64,000 nt of DNA from Gentiana macrophylla (lineage: Eukaryota; Streptophyta; Magnoliopsida; Gentianales; Gentianaceae): assembly GCA_026214975.1 (NCBI GenBank), contig CM047805.1:188047333-188111332 (forward strand), in the 5' to 3' direction. Below are positions 22,846 to 35,230 of the stretch, in pieces. Made by a program: the position numbers and the translations under genes. Numbering within the stretch: the first letter of the stretch is position 1; each line of letters opens with the position of its first letter. A model generated the notes under the pieces. It saw nothing but the letters and a program-made list of their open reading frames with translations, had not been told where the DNA came from and made no database searches.

Positions 22846-23117
22846 GATTTTTTTTTTTAAATGCTGAAAAATAAAATATTTATGGTTTCGGCGCTCATCT
22901 GAAACTATTTCCTGCGAATGGGTCCACGTCGGCAAGATTATTTCATCGCTCCCATTGGTTGAACCAGTGACTTTACCCCACGAACAACAACAAAGCCATT
23001 TGGTTGAACTAATGCGGCTTTAACCTGGAAAAAAGCGTGAAGCATCCTGTATTGAAATGAAATTGAGTACATATGAAGCGGCCCCATTTGGTTCAACCAA
23101 ATGAGCTTTAGCAAAGA
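22846..23117. repeat. Left terminal inverted repeat of the MULE, with inner motif repeats
   Basis: About 270 bases, inverted copy of 26893-27149 at roughly 80-85 percent by eye. Within it, a CCATTTGGTTGAACC-like motif followed by a GCTTTA word occurs three times in alternating orientation (near 22957, 22994, 23085), the last forming the palindrome TTTGGTTCAACCAAA. Such subterminal repeats are candidate transposase binding sites. Confidence 0.8.
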
Positions 23118-23193
23118 TATAAAACAAAAGCAGACGGGATTTTTCACCTATTTTCGATTTCCAAACCCTAAAAACAAAAACCCAAATTCTCTC

Positions 23194-23287
23194 ATGGCGC
23201 GCCAACTCAAATTAGGCCATTTAGCATCAAGATTCTTACTTTCTTCAACCAAATCAAAGGTTTCATCCATAGTTTATCAATCCAAAG
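23194..23287 (+). pseudogene. Possible captured host first exon (organelle-presequence-like)
   Basis: Preceded by a typical plant 5' leader (CAAACCCTAAAAACAAAAAC, 23162-23181), ATG at 23194 opens MARQLKLGHLASRFLLSSTK and runs in frame to CAATCCAAAG, followed by GT (23288) and a T-rich stretch resembling an intron start. The peptide is rich in R, K, S and L with no acidic residue, as in mitochondrial presequences. It lies between the inverted repeat and the transposase frame and shows no similarity to transposase. I infer a host gene fragment captured by the element; the alternative is a non-coding transposase leader. Confidence 0.4.
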
Positions 23288-23511
23288 GTATTTTTTTCGA
23301 TTTTCTGCGTTTTTTTATTCCTTTTTTTCCGTTTTTTTTTTCTCTTTTTATGCCAATTGAAAGAATTCTTTGTTTGGATAACGAATAAGTGTTGATATTC
23401 ATCGATTTGTGATATGTGTAGAAGGTTGTTTGTTTAATTTTATTAGTTTTGATTTTTATTGTGTATGTGGATTTGGTTTTAGGTTTTGCTTGATTTGAGA
23501 TTTTTAAAGGG

Positions 23512-26500
23512 ATGGAGATATATAATTATCCGTTGACTTGTTGGTGGAATGGTGAAATAGTAATTGACGGTGAAAATGTTACCTACAAAGGTGGTTGTGA
23601 AACCTTTATTATTGTCAATAGTAACATTGGTATGAATGAGCTTAAGAATGAGATATATGATGTTATGGAGGTTGATAGTACTAGATTTGACCTAAACGTG
23701 AAGATGAAATTCCTAGTGTGCGAGGCTATAAAGTGTTAGCTTTAAGTAATGATCGTGGTTTAAAAAGCTATGTGGGCAAGCGTGTGTCAATCGAAAGCCC
23801 CCTATGGATTTATATATTGAATTGACACCCATTGAACAACCTAACATGTCATTCACCAACATGCTTGTTAGTCAAGTTGAGGATCCTAATTGGTTTGTGA
23901 CTTTGTCGACTAATAATGTTGATGAAGCATCACTAGATGGTAATATCGAAGGGATGAGATTGAAGACGAGGATGATATGTTGTTGTTAAGTCGGGATGAA
24001 GATAGTGGGGTAGACTGAGTATCATTAAAGGATCATGATACCGAGTTTACTAAGCTTCATTCTATATAGATGAAGAATATTTAAACAGTTGGTATAACTC
24101 TAGTGATTTTCAATATAAGAGCGGTGGTGAGTTTGGGGTGGGGCAAGAATTTGCCAACAAAAAGCATTAGGGCAAATTGTGACAACATACAATGTCGAAA
24201 GGAACCAAGTCTATAAAACCACGAATCGAAACCTCACACCGTCACATTCAAATGTGGAAGGAAACCAATTGCTTGTAGTTGGTATTTAAGAGCCTCTCAA
24301 AAGAATGTTGCATCGGATGTCTTCACTATATCGTCCTATAAAGGCCCCCACGAAAACTCTTGTGTGGTTCACAAACCATCCATGGATCACCCGAATTTAA
24401 ATCGAGTTTATCGACAACGCTATAAAGCCTCTTGTGCAAGCAGATTGGGGGTGAAAGTTAGTGTACTAAAAGCCTTCATAACAAAAGAATTCAACTTCTC
24501 GATCTCTTATGGTAAAGCATGGAGTGCAAAACAAAAGCGCGATAGGTGCTCTTTATGGAGATTGTGAGAGTCTTACCAATATCTTCCTCGTTACATGGAA
24601 GCTTTGAAAAAGCAAATCCGGGCACCGTGGTGCATTTTGTTAATAAGCCAACCCACGATCCTTACATCGAACAATTTCATTGTGTTTTTGGGCATTTGGC
24701 CCTCAATCAGAGGTTTCCAACATTGCAGGCCTGTCATCACAATTGATGGAACTCATTTATACGGGAAGTATCGTGGCGTTATGTTGATTGCCATGGGAGT
24801 TGATGCGAATGGACAACTTTTTCCATTAGCATTTGCCATAGTTGAAAAAGAAGATCACGACAATTGGAGTTGGTTTTTGGCTTGCATAAGGTGTTTTGTC
24901 ACAAAACGTCATGGATTTTGTGTCATCTCTGACCGGCATGCGGGTATCCTATCAGCAATGTCTACAGAGGGTAGTGGTTGGGAGGAGCCATATGCTTTTC
25001 ATAGATTTTGTATCAGACATCATGCATCCAACATCCAAAAGACGTTCAAAAATACGGATTTGAAAAAAATGTTTACCAACACAGCTATGGAACATCAAAT
25101 TCGCAAATTTGATAAAGGGATGCAAAAGATCGGTGCACTCAATCCTCATGCTAAGAGTTTGTTAGAAGGCATTCCTTTAAGCAAGTGGTCACTTGCTCAC
25201 GACGGCGGGTTAAGAGATAATTTTCAAGGGTTACCTGTGGATGCAACCGAAGAACAGATTCATAGGTATGTTAGAGCATATCTATTATATTTGATAGGAG
25301 CCGTCCTCTTCCCGGATAAGAGTGGAAATAGGGTTCAACCAACTAATATATTATCCTCTAGTGGTTGATTTGCACCGACTTGGTGAATATAGTTGGGGGA
25401 GTGGGGTACTCGCTTGTTTATACCGGAATTTGTGTGTGGCAAGCAAGAAAGGGGCAAGTGAAATCGGTGGATCTTTAGTCTTTGCTTTCACAATTTGTGG
25501 TCATGGGAGCGTATCACCATTGGTCGACCTACACGGATTAAGTCACGTGTTACGGAAGAAGAGGAGTAGATTATCCACTTGGGTCACAAATGCAAGCGGG
25601 AGTTGACCTTTTTAGGATGTAAGTGGCTACGAGTTGAGCGGATGTATACCGATCATTTATCGGGGTTGGTAACCTATAGACATGCATTTGATACTATGAC
25701 GGATGCAATGTTCACATGGCAACCATACACGTGGGACATCCTTAGCCATCTTCCGCTATATGTTTTGAGGACACCGATGAGTGGATTGTAATTGCTCCAC
25801 TCATTTGTTTTGACGTGGTGGAATGGCATTATCCTGACGAGTAGTTCGACAATTCGGTTGGCATCCAACGGTGCCTAATGAATGTGACACAGTGTCCATT
25901 TGCACTCGCTTGATAGGCGGGAAACACAACGGATTATGCGCTTAAGCACGGGATTATATTCGATTGTGGGCGATCGCAAATCATCGTTGGTTCCACGTGG
26001 TGTTCCTTACAACGGTTATCTTCAACACAATGATATGTACTTACGGTGGTACCGTCGATCACCCGCGCATTATTAGCCCTCAAAGTGCAAGCGTTGTTGA
26101 AGACTATGAAACGCAACACAATTTCTATCCTACCATTGCCGACTATGAACAACTTGTAAGTATATTTTAAATTATGTTTTCTAATTTCATACATAGAAAT
26201 TTGTTTTATTTGTTTTGTGTTTACACATTTCGCAGATAAAGAGGAAATGTTTATCGCTATCAAAATACGACTAGGTTGCTTGCGAACATGCCGATGACAT
26301 CCCGATGGCACAAGTGAGGCTTATTCAACAAATGCGATCGATGTCCCTTCAAGTGTTACAAAACACAAGACAGGGACATCTCGATCCAACTCAACTCAAG
26401 AGGTCGAACATCCTAGCCGGAACTTCCGCGATCGACTTTAGGAACTTGACAAGGGCTCAACCGACACCGATCGAGGAGGTAGACACACCAATGAGAATGT

Positions 26501-26556
26501 TAAATCTTCACGTAGAAGAAACGAAGAAAAAAAGTCGCATACCACGAACAAGTTAA
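23512..26556 (+). pseudogene. MuDR-like transposase joined to a plant mobile domain, frame-broken
   Basis: Cut-and-paste transposase remnant. Pieces in order: N-terminal segment 23512-23739; MuDR-type DNA-binding region within about 24120-24567 (CGRKPIACSWYLRAS and HENSCVVHKP lie in different frames); MULE catalytic domain in 24595-25368 with DGTHLYGKYRG (D51 of this frame), ISDRHAG (D113) and FHRFCIRHHASN. Then the plant mobile domain: IHRYVRAYLLYLIGAVLFPD at 25258-25317, GEYSWGSGVLACLYR at 25382-25426 and ERMYTDHLSGLVTYRH around 25640, to about 25915. A C-terminal tail ends at 26556. At least six frame changes or stops separate the pieces, so no single intact protein is encoded. Some breaks could be sequencing indels. 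Introns are possible but not needed to explain them. Confidence 0.8.
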
Positions 26557-26717
26557 TATGATCAAACATTTCTTTTGTTTTGGTTGTTGTAATACAACAA
26601 TAACTTTGGATATGGTTTTTTTTCTTTTAATGACGTAGTTTGCATGAATGTGTTTTTGCAATTGATTTGGTTTTTTCCTTTTAATGAATGTGTTTTTATA
26701 ATTGGATTGTTGATTTT

Positions 26718-26830
26718 GATAATTTGAGGTGTTGAATATATTGTTTTGAAATTTGAAAAAAAAGATGCAGGTTGGTTTGAGAATTTGAGGTGTTGAATAT
26801 ATTGTTTTGAAATTTGAAAAAAAAATGCAG
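26718..26830. repeat. Two-copy tandem repeat (~55 bp)
   Basis: AATTTGAGGTGTTGAATATA followed by TTGTTTTGAAATTTGAAAAA and an ATGCAG end occurs twice in tandem inside the right part of the MULE. Confidence 0.8.
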
Positions 26831-27158
26831 TTTGGTGTTAACGAGGTTGTGGTAAAGCATTGGTTTCGAATAAGCGGTTTCGAATTCCAGTTAAAGCCAT
26901 TTGGTTGAACCAAGCGAACTTCTTCATATATCACTCAATTTCATTTCAATACACGAGATCTTTCGCGTTTTTAAGTTTAAAGCCGCTAGTTCAACCAATG
27001 GCTTTGTTGTTTTTCAAAAAAAAGGTAAAGCCATTGGTTCAACCCAATGAGCTTGATGCAATCTTGGCGACGGGCCCATTCGCAGAAATAGTTTGAGATA
27101 ATAATAAACCATAAATATTTTATTTTTCAGCATTTAAAAAAAAAAATTCTGTATATTC

Positions 27159-27479
27159 TCTTACATTTTAATTATATAATAAATAAATTAAAACCAAATC
27201 ATAAATCCAATATTCTTTTTTTTTTTTTTTTTATATACAGGTTGAGAAATTACATATATTAGTATTTTTGTATTTTTTTTTTCAAAAAATGTATTATTTG
27301 TGTTTCTAGAAAAAATGTTTATTTATAATTCCTAATCATGTTATTATCATTAGACTTCGACATAAGCGACAATGACATATCTGATTGTTTACCTGCATTC
27401 AGACGCTATATCTGACCAGTCGGATGATTTATGCTGTCTTTAAATTTCTTGCGGGGATTGTATTCTGTTTTTGCCTTCC
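27159..27479. other. AT-rich intergenic DNA
   Basis: T tracts around 27211-27232 and 27271-27282; no reading frame of interest before the LINE tail. Confidence 0.4.
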
Positions 27480-27673
27480 TTTGTTTCGACGTCTTTTAGT
27501 TTTGTTAAGCGTGGTGGAATTTTCCTCTCGCGCATCTATCGGCTAGGCAGCATGGGTTGGGTCATTTCTGCTTGTATTGCTTGGGGCACTTCCCCTCCTC
27601 ATGATGTAATTTCTGCCGTTATTGGAGATTTAGCGTAATAAAATACTTGGTTTCCTAAAAAAAAAAAAAAAAA
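27480..27673 (+). mobile_element. LINE 3' end (RNase H tail) with poly(A)
   Basis: Plus-strand frame reads SFVKRGG ... GTSPPHDVISAVIGDLA then a stop, followed by AATAAAATACTTGGTTTCCT and an A tract (27658-27673). The FVKR-G-N ... W ... PP-DV pattern is the usual end of the RNase H domain of plant LINEs, and the terminal A tract fits target-primed reverse transcription. The 5' part is missing (5' truncation) and no target duplication was found. Confidence 0.65.
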
Positions 27674-28365
27674 TGGCCTATGATAAATTTTTATTACAGA
27701 ACTGCAAAATTGTGGGCTCATAAGAACCTGTGGTTGAACTTGCCGATGAATTCGCGAGTATCTGATGTGTTGTCTCTTGATCGTCGGTTAATTTGCTGGA
27801 AGTCTCCGGTGTCTGCTAATAAAAACAAACATTCGAAGAGCCAGTATGCTTATTTATTCGATAAATTTTACAATACGACGGTTGTACGATAATTGTATCA
27901 AATGACATACATTACAACTATTCATTTATAACCTCTCACATACGATAAATGAAAGTGTATTATGTGAAAGAGAATGAAAGCAAAAAATTCTAATGTATGC
28001 TACTTGATACAACATTTCCACGTTGCATCATAAAATCTCTCAAGATGTTCTCCAACAGTCGAGTCGATAAACATGAAAGCAAGGGTAAAGAGACCAGATA
28101 TTGGCGGAGCTATGCAATTAAGGGGCGATATAACTCAATTAAGTTTGAATTGAAGTTAAAACTTAAAAGATGTTGCTTACTTGCAAGTGTGAAACGTATC
28201 TAGGGGCTAGGGCCGGTTCATATTAGTGTTGAGAAAAGCTGAGGCTTGTTTACAATTGGGACATAGTACCAATTGCATTGAATTAATTGGTCCCTAAAAT
28301 AGACTTGTACGATATATAGTACATGGAGAGTCCACCATGTGATGATGAATTCATGAGGACGACAA
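27674..28365. other. Intergenic DNA
   Basis: An open frame at 27680-27892 has no recognisable domain and lies next to the LINE tail; I do not call it a gene. The right end carries one unit of a ~20-bp target repeat (ATTCATGAGGACGACAATG, 28349-28367). Confidence 0.35.
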
Positions 28366-28464
28366 TGATTCATGCAGAAATTGAAAAATCGGTGCGCTGC
28401 ACTTACATTTTGAAAATCGCGGTTGTCGCTTTTACGGCGTGAAAAATATGAGAACGTAGAGATT

Positions 28465-28705
28465 AACATGTTTAAACGTAGGGATATCTACGTTTAAACG
28501 TCAGGAAATGTAAATAACAGAACCGGGTGCAAAAAATCTTTCTCTATGTTTAAACGTAGGGTTTCTACGTTTAAACGTAGGATTTTTACGTTAGAAACTC
28601 TACGTTTAAACGTAGAGAAAGACAAATGAGAAATTTGCACTTTAGCTACGTCTAAACGAAATGAACCCTACGTTTAAACGTAGAGTTCATTACGTTTAAC
28701 GGTTC
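28465..28705. repeat. Left subterminal cluster of the TACGTTTAAACGTA palindrome
   Basis: ACGTTTAAACGT occurs exactly at about 28489, 28566, 28600 and 28669, with near copies at about 28468, 28547, 28647 and 28691. Each is a perfect or near-perfect palindrome. Confidence 0.9.
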
Positions 28706-29029
28706 ACATACTTGTCCTTCCCTTTTATCTTCTTTTTTTCTATCCTATTTCAAATTCTGAGTGGCTGAGTGGCGATTGGCGATTTTTGGCGATTTTTGCA
28801 AGAAATTCTGATAGTGCTTGTTCAAGTCCAATTTCACAATCTCTCAAGTCAAGATGACGGTTGAAAGCGAAAGGGTGTGTATTTTCCTAATATTCTTTTA
28901 TAGTATATCATATTAATTTCACTTTAGTATGTCTTGTTATTTCGAATATTTATTGTAGAGTGGTTTGTGGTGGTCCTTGATAATCAGATCATTATATTGA
29001 TTTTGATTGTATGATTTGTCGTTTTACCT

Positions 29030-29280
29030 GGTTTAAGAAGGGTTTTTGTATGAAGGTTCATACGTTTGGGCGTATGAAGGAAGTATTATACGTTTGGGCG
29101 TAGAGAGATGCGGTCTCTCACGCCCCGAGCGTAAAAAACTTCTTCCGGGCGTAGAGATCTGCGGTGCTCTGCGCCTGCAACGTAGGTTTTACGTTTGGGC
29201 GTGGAGATCCGAATTTACGTCCTGAACGTAATTTGTCTACGTTTTGACGTAAAACACTACGTTTGGGCGTAAAACTGCAG
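29030..29280. repeat. Second motif cluster, TACGTTTGGGCGTA variant
   Basis: The variant TACGTTTGGGCGTA recurs at about 29057, 29088 and 29264, with related forms (ACGTTTGGGCGTGG, ACGTCCTGAACGT, ACGTTTTGACGT, CCGGGCGTAGAG) in between. It keeps the ACGTTT...CGTA frame but replaces AAA by GGG. Confidence 0.8.
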
Positions 29281-30164
29281 ATTTCTACTTTATATTGAAT
29301 TTAATGTATATGTTTTTCATATTGTTATTTGATTCGAATTAATGGGGCTAATTCTATTAAAATGAACTGTAATGATATGTATGATAGGTTTTTAGAAGTA
29401 AATTAATGTAAAATTATTAATATGTGAGAATCGTATGATAGTGTTATAATTTTTGATTTGATAATGTAGTGTAATTTATGATATTGAATTTGATAGAAAA
29501 ATGGGAAATGGAAGCATGTGTATGGTGTTACATTGGGATTGATAATGTATTTGTTATTTGATTGTGATTTATGTTTGCTTTCATTCTATGGTAGCACGAT
29601 AGTAGTATTGCTATTGACCTAATTATGCCCTTGAAAGTATGGCTAACATGGGGAACAATAAAAATGCCCTTGAAATTATGGCTAACATGTATGTTAATTA
29701 AAAAATTGAACCAAACGACAAACTCTTTGTTGTTTGAAAATCCAAAAATCAATATCTCGATCAATTTCATGGTACGCCTACCGGCTGATGAGGTTCTTAG
29801 AATTGCATGCTTTCCTAGGGTGTTTTCGATTCCTTACGATCCGTTGTGTCATGCCTAAGCTCCAGGCTTTATATTGGGGCTCTGGTAGGTAGCTCGTAGA
29901 AAATTTCATTAGGTCTCGCTCAACAGAGCATCTTTTCTGTCCCCGTGACTGGTAATCCTCGGCCGGAAGTGAGGCACCTTTAGATTGAAAATATAAGGTC
30001 CATTCCGCCCGGCTCCAGTCGGCCTTTGTTCTCCCTCCGTCATCATCAAGTATTCTATGACGTGGTAAAAACCATATTATCTTCTTCTCTTACCCCCTAA
30101 CGTTACAAACAATGAGACACAACACAAAACAACGATGTTCCAAAAACAAAAAGAGATGATAAGA
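29281..30164. other. MULE interior without recognised gene
   Basis: AT-rich. 29611-29700 contains a local repeat (CCCTTGAAAGTATGGCTAACATG / CCCTTGAAATTATGGCTAAC). 29840-30060 is GC-richer and could be remnant coding DNA, but no frame is maintained. Confidence 0.35.
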
Positions 30165-30890
<726 letters not shown>

Positions 30891-30934
30891 ATAAATACAT
30901 ATCCTATTTACAATGTATATGTTCATGTTGACAG

Positions 30935-31770
30935 TTGGTTGGCCCTCATGGTACTGATGTATACAAGGTAAGAGAAAATTTGACTTGGACCTTTAGAGGG
31001 AAAAAGACCAAGCTCAAGCAACTTCTCGAGATCCACGTGAGAAGGATCGGATTTGAAGACACGTTGAAATCTGGGGTTTTTAAAGAATTTATTCAAATGT
31101 CACGAGCACTTGCGCTTTTCCTCCGAAGTCTGCCAATATGTATGTTTCGATTGCCATATATCCGAATATGCCTCATGAGTTGCGATTTAGATTCGGTGGT
31201 ACGACCGCAAAGTTCGGTAGGAGGGAGTTCAAAGATGATCACGGTTTACCGTTTGGTGATCTCCTGAAGATCCCCAACCTTATTCAAGGTGTTTTGAAGA
31301 GGGGACATACGGCCACATCCATTTTCCTAACAATAAACCGATAACCATACCGGATATTGAGAAGTGGTTATTGGATGAGCGGGAGAGCATCCTGAAGTTC
31401 TCCAACGTGTAGGTTTAGTCTACCTAATTAACGGGATAATGATGGGTCACGATGAGACCAATTAGGTACCCCGTTCTCGCTTTTTATTTGGTGGAGAATG
31501 TAGAAAGCATAAACGACTATCCATGGGGCACTTATTTGTGGGACCGGACTTTTAGAAAGATATGTCATTTGATGAACACATACAAGGAAAGTTCGAGGCG
31601 GGGTGACCGTGACAGGGGTTATACATGCGCGTACGCTTTTGGGCTTACGAGACCCTCCCGACATTCTTTGTTCCGATCCGATCATGCGGCCACCTCTCAT
31701 AGCTCCCGATGCACTCCTCGGATGATGAGATGGAGTTGCAAAACTACCCCTCCGCAGATGGGAAAGGATT
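30935..31770 (+). pseudogene. DUF1985-like protein fragment carried by the MULE
   Basis: Plus-strand pieces: 30935-31130 (YKVRENLTWTF ... FKEFIQMSRALALFLRSLP), then after a frame change 31138-31344 (PHELRFRFGGTTAKFGRREF, LPFGDL), then after stops 31452-31580 (VLAFYLVENVESINDYPWGTY). The order of an RF-GG-KFGRREF block followed by a VE-v-ES-ND-YPWG block is typical of DUF1985, a plant domain frequent in Mutator-like elements with Ulp1-type cysteine protease genes. The protease part is not visible before the transposase begins at 32078 on the other strand, so this is truncated. At least two breaks. Convergent with the transposase. Confidence 0.6.
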
Positions 31771-32077
31771 AGCGGCGAAGGCAAATAAGGTAATAAGCTT
31801 AATAAACATTGTTATTGTCTTTTAATTATATCCGGATTTGGTAAACATTTTGTTATTCTTAATTGTAATGAAATATACATTGTTCGCAGAGTCGTGTGAT
31901 AGGGTATCTGACTGCAAGGGAAGTTGATAGGCAGTTGATGCTAGGTAGGGGCATTCTGGATGTTTGCAGTTAGTACATACATTCTGATGGCCTGGACGTT
32001 CCCATTCAGAAGGGATTCTAGTGGTATTAATTCTACCTCTTCTTGGAGCTCCACTGACATTAGGCGCATATCTCATA

Positions 32078-34569
32078 TTAGGCACTCCGACTTTCATGTT
32101 TCTTACCGCCTCCGAACATCCCAATCCTCCTCCTAGGAACTGGATATATGCTACCCATGTAAATCTCCTTGAAACATTCAGCTCTATAATACCGTGAACA
32201 GAGTTTGGGTGGACTAATTCTGCGTGTTGCTGAGGCTGTTATAGCATGCGTACATGGTATTTCCATTTTCTCAAAATAACCACAATAACACTTCCTCTCT
32301 CGTAGATTTACCGTCCCATGAAGCAAGTTATTTCCATGAACCTCAAACTCATTGGGGTTAATAGGATTAACCCTGAACTTCCTTCTAGCAGTAATATTCG
32401 AAGCCACTATTTTATCGATCTCCGGTGCTAACACAGTCGCATAATCAAGCGCCTTCTGTCGTCTATCATTATACCATCTCTGCAGTGTAGCTCTAATGAA
32501 TTCCAAGAGGCTAGGAACAGGCCAACGACGAGCTCCTTTAACCGCGCACAAATTGAAACTTTCAAACAGAATTGCTTGTCATTAAGGCATATCTTTTCCC
32601 GAAAAATTTGGCACGCGCCACCGTTCAACACCTATTTCTTCTAGTTTTAGATATGCACCAAGACATTGTGCCTTGATTAAGGCGTACTTTCGGAGAAATT
32701 CGGCCTCCGAGAATGCATAGGCTGTTTGATAGAATGTGTCTTCACAAAAACCATAATCCTTCCATTTTTTTTGTTAGATTACCCTTTAAATGATGATAGC
32801 AAACACCGTGATATGCATTGGGAAATACTTGACCAACCGCATTTCTAATAGCCTTGTGTCTGTCAGATATAAAGCTCAAATTTTCAGCATGGATACCTTC
32901 AATGGCCACCCTCAATTGTCTCATGAAATACCCCCATGAATCGTTGCATTCTTTCTCAAAGAATACCGACGACTCTACTGAGGAATAGGTGGTCACCGGC
33001 ATCTACAACAACAGCAACAAATAGTTGACCTGAGAAACGGGTTTTTAGATGAGTGGCGTCCACACACAAAATAGGTCGACAATACTTGAAACCACGACGA
33101 CTTGCTCCCAAAGCCATGAAACAACTACCGAACCTTCCCAGATTATCAAGCTGAAAGTCAACATAGGTCCCTTCAGTGGCCTCACGCACCATCCACATGT
33201 ATGAGGGTATCGCATTGTAACACTCCGTCGGTGAACCTCTAACCAGCATTCTCATCATCTCGTGAGCTCGGTATGCTTGGTCATAAGTCAACTGTACACT
33301 ATAAGTTGTGAGCATGTCTTCCATAATATGTCTGGTTTATACTCATTGCGAGTTCTTCCATTTTCTCGACTTAGCGGACTCGCAATAACAATAGGTGTTG
33401 CTTGTCGATTGTCATTATCCGTATTCTGAGAGGCACAAGTATGCACATCATTCAATGTTGTGATCTCAAATGTATGTGTTGTATTTGTCTTCACCTTATT
33501 CGCCCGTACATGCCATTTGCATGTATCGTTTAGACATGTGTAATACAAGCAACGTGTGTCCGACCTACCCAATCTCATCTAAAAATTATTGGCAACCGCA
33601 TACGATTTTATTTTCAAATTAAAATCTTCTTTAGAATCATAATGCTTCCCAATGAACAATTCGTTCACGTCATTCATATGTAATGTACCGGTAGATAGAC
33701 ACCACGGTAAATCATCATCTTCAAATGTGGGAATCCTCCATGAATAATCTTCTCGTACACTAGCCCTAGCATTGGCACCCTGATTATTGTTGTCATCCCT
33801 GCCCGTTTGATCGGTTTGAATATGAGGTGCAAACGGAGAAGCCAAAAAACTAGTGACTGATCCACCAAACAAAATTATATGGCTGTTGGATAGGTTGAGC
33901 ACGACTACTTGAAGGTTGATTTGAAAGATTATGACTTGGTCTGACTGGTTCATACTGAAACTGTTGGTCCGAAGCTTCACCAAGCCTTTGTGTTGGAACA
34001 TGGTTTTCAAACCCCTACTACATCCATCTTGTTGCTCGAATGGATTAAAATTTGGATCTGTAGTAAGTTCTTTTACCAGAGAAGAAATTACCAAGACTAT
34101 AATCCAAATTATTGTTATCATCCGGGCATTGCAATCTTGATTTAAATCAATGCTATCATCCTCAAATATCGGTTCATTGTTTGCATTCACTGGTGTAGCA
34201 TTCACGCAAAAATCACATTTTTACTTATCGAGGCCGCTTGATGTAACCATTTAGTGTCTCGTCGTCTAAGATATCATCAGGTGGTATATTCCCCACACTA
34301 GCATAAGTAAACAAAGCTTTTACGCCAAGCTTTGAAACAGACCGGTCAATACCAAGCCTCACATGCAATTTATCCAACAACGCATTCAATCTTATGTTCT
34401 TTCGGACAAATAATGAGAACATCGATCCATTTACATGATTCCACCGGTTATAGAGAGGATCATACGTAAATTCTCCGTTGAACGAGACAACAATCATAGA
34501 GTTGCGATTATCTGTTTTTTTTTTTAAAAAACAATTCAAGTCATATAGACATTCAATATAATAATTCAA
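32078..34569 (-). pseudogene. MuDR-like transposase with SWIM zinc finger, frame-broken
   Basis: Reads right to left. N-terminal piece 34569-34225 (SMIVVSFNGEFTYDP, PDDILDDETL); linker 34205-33579 ending with the start of the MuDR DNA-binding region (NELFIGKHYDSKEDFNLKIK); 33578-33288 continues it (RCLYYTCLNDTCKWHVRANK). The MULE catalytic domain is in 33324-32956 (CVDATHLKTRFSG, D89) and 33002-32742 (LSFISDRHKAIRNAV, CYHHLKGN). The C-terminal SWIM finger is in 32551-32078, with C88-x-C90 ... C100-x-H102 (CYCGYFEKMEIPCTH). Domain order is that of MuDR-type transposases. Pieces overlap or abut in different frames, with a stop at 33579 inside the DNA-binding region, so it is not intact as read. 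It is less decayed than the transposase at 23512. Confidence 0.85.
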
Positions 34570-34895
34570 AACCCTACCTAAGCAAATTTATCACAAATAG
34601 AAAATAAAATATACTTACACGAAAACCCTACTAATTAAACCCCAACAAGGAAACAAAGACTATTAACACTTAAAACTCTTTCACTCTAAGTTTAAATGTG
34701 ATCAATATTTTCAATAACAATGGTCTCTGAAACAGAGCCATTTTCAGTACCATTTTTGGGTAGGAACAACACCCTTATGCAAGATCAAACCATCAATACG
34801 GACAATTCCATTACTACCAACAACAAATTTCCCAACTTCTCAAAACTACAATACCAAATCAACAATACCAAAGTATACTACAATCGAACAATACC

Positions 34896-35230
34896 AAAGA
34901 CTTAAACACACTACTTAGATGTGTAAACATTACATAAACAACCTACTTAAAACACACATTTCGGTTAAATACATATCATTACTACAATATAAATAACATA
35001 ATCACTACTTAAAACACACATTTCGATAAATACATATCATTACTACAATATAAATAACATAATTACTACTTAAAACACACATTTCGGTTGAATACATATC
35101 ATTACTTACACTAAACCCTATTAATTAAACCCTAAACAATAACACTAATTAAGAAAAGACTTAAACACACTACTTAAATGTATAAACATTACATAAACAA
35201 CCTACTAAAAATACACAATTAGTTTAAGTA
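34896..35230. repeat. Tandem and dispersed repeats near the MULE right end
   Basis: CTACTTAAAACACACATTTC starts at 34943, 35005 and 35066, a ~62-bp tandem unit in three copies with a fourth degenerate copy near 35200. A flanking segment (GACTTAAACACACTACTTA ... AAACATTACATAAACAACCT) appears at about 34898 and again at 35159, so the whole block is itself part of a ~260-bp duplication. Confidence 0.8.

Larger units (their letters stand above)
22846..27149 (+). mobile_element. Mutator-like element with transposase-plant mobile domain gene (4.3 kb)
   Basis: Flanked by a perfect 9-bp duplication TGTATATTC (22837-22845 and 27150-27158). The ends are long inverted repeats (about 22846-23117 and 26893-27149) sharing AAATGCTGAAAAATAAAATA and CAACAACAAAGCCAT. 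The interior encodes a decayed MuDR-type transposase that runs into a plant mobile domain. Fusion or association of this domain with Mutator-like transposases is known in plants. Reading-frame breaks make this copy probably inactive. Confidence 0.9.

Noticed and set aside
27680..27892. 70-codon open frame as a host gene
   Set aside because: No domain, no splice structure, lies directly after a LINE poly(A) tail; length is within chance expectation.
29840..30060. Additional MULE gene segment
   Set aside because: Base composition hints at former coding DNA, but no frame stays open and no motif is recognisable.
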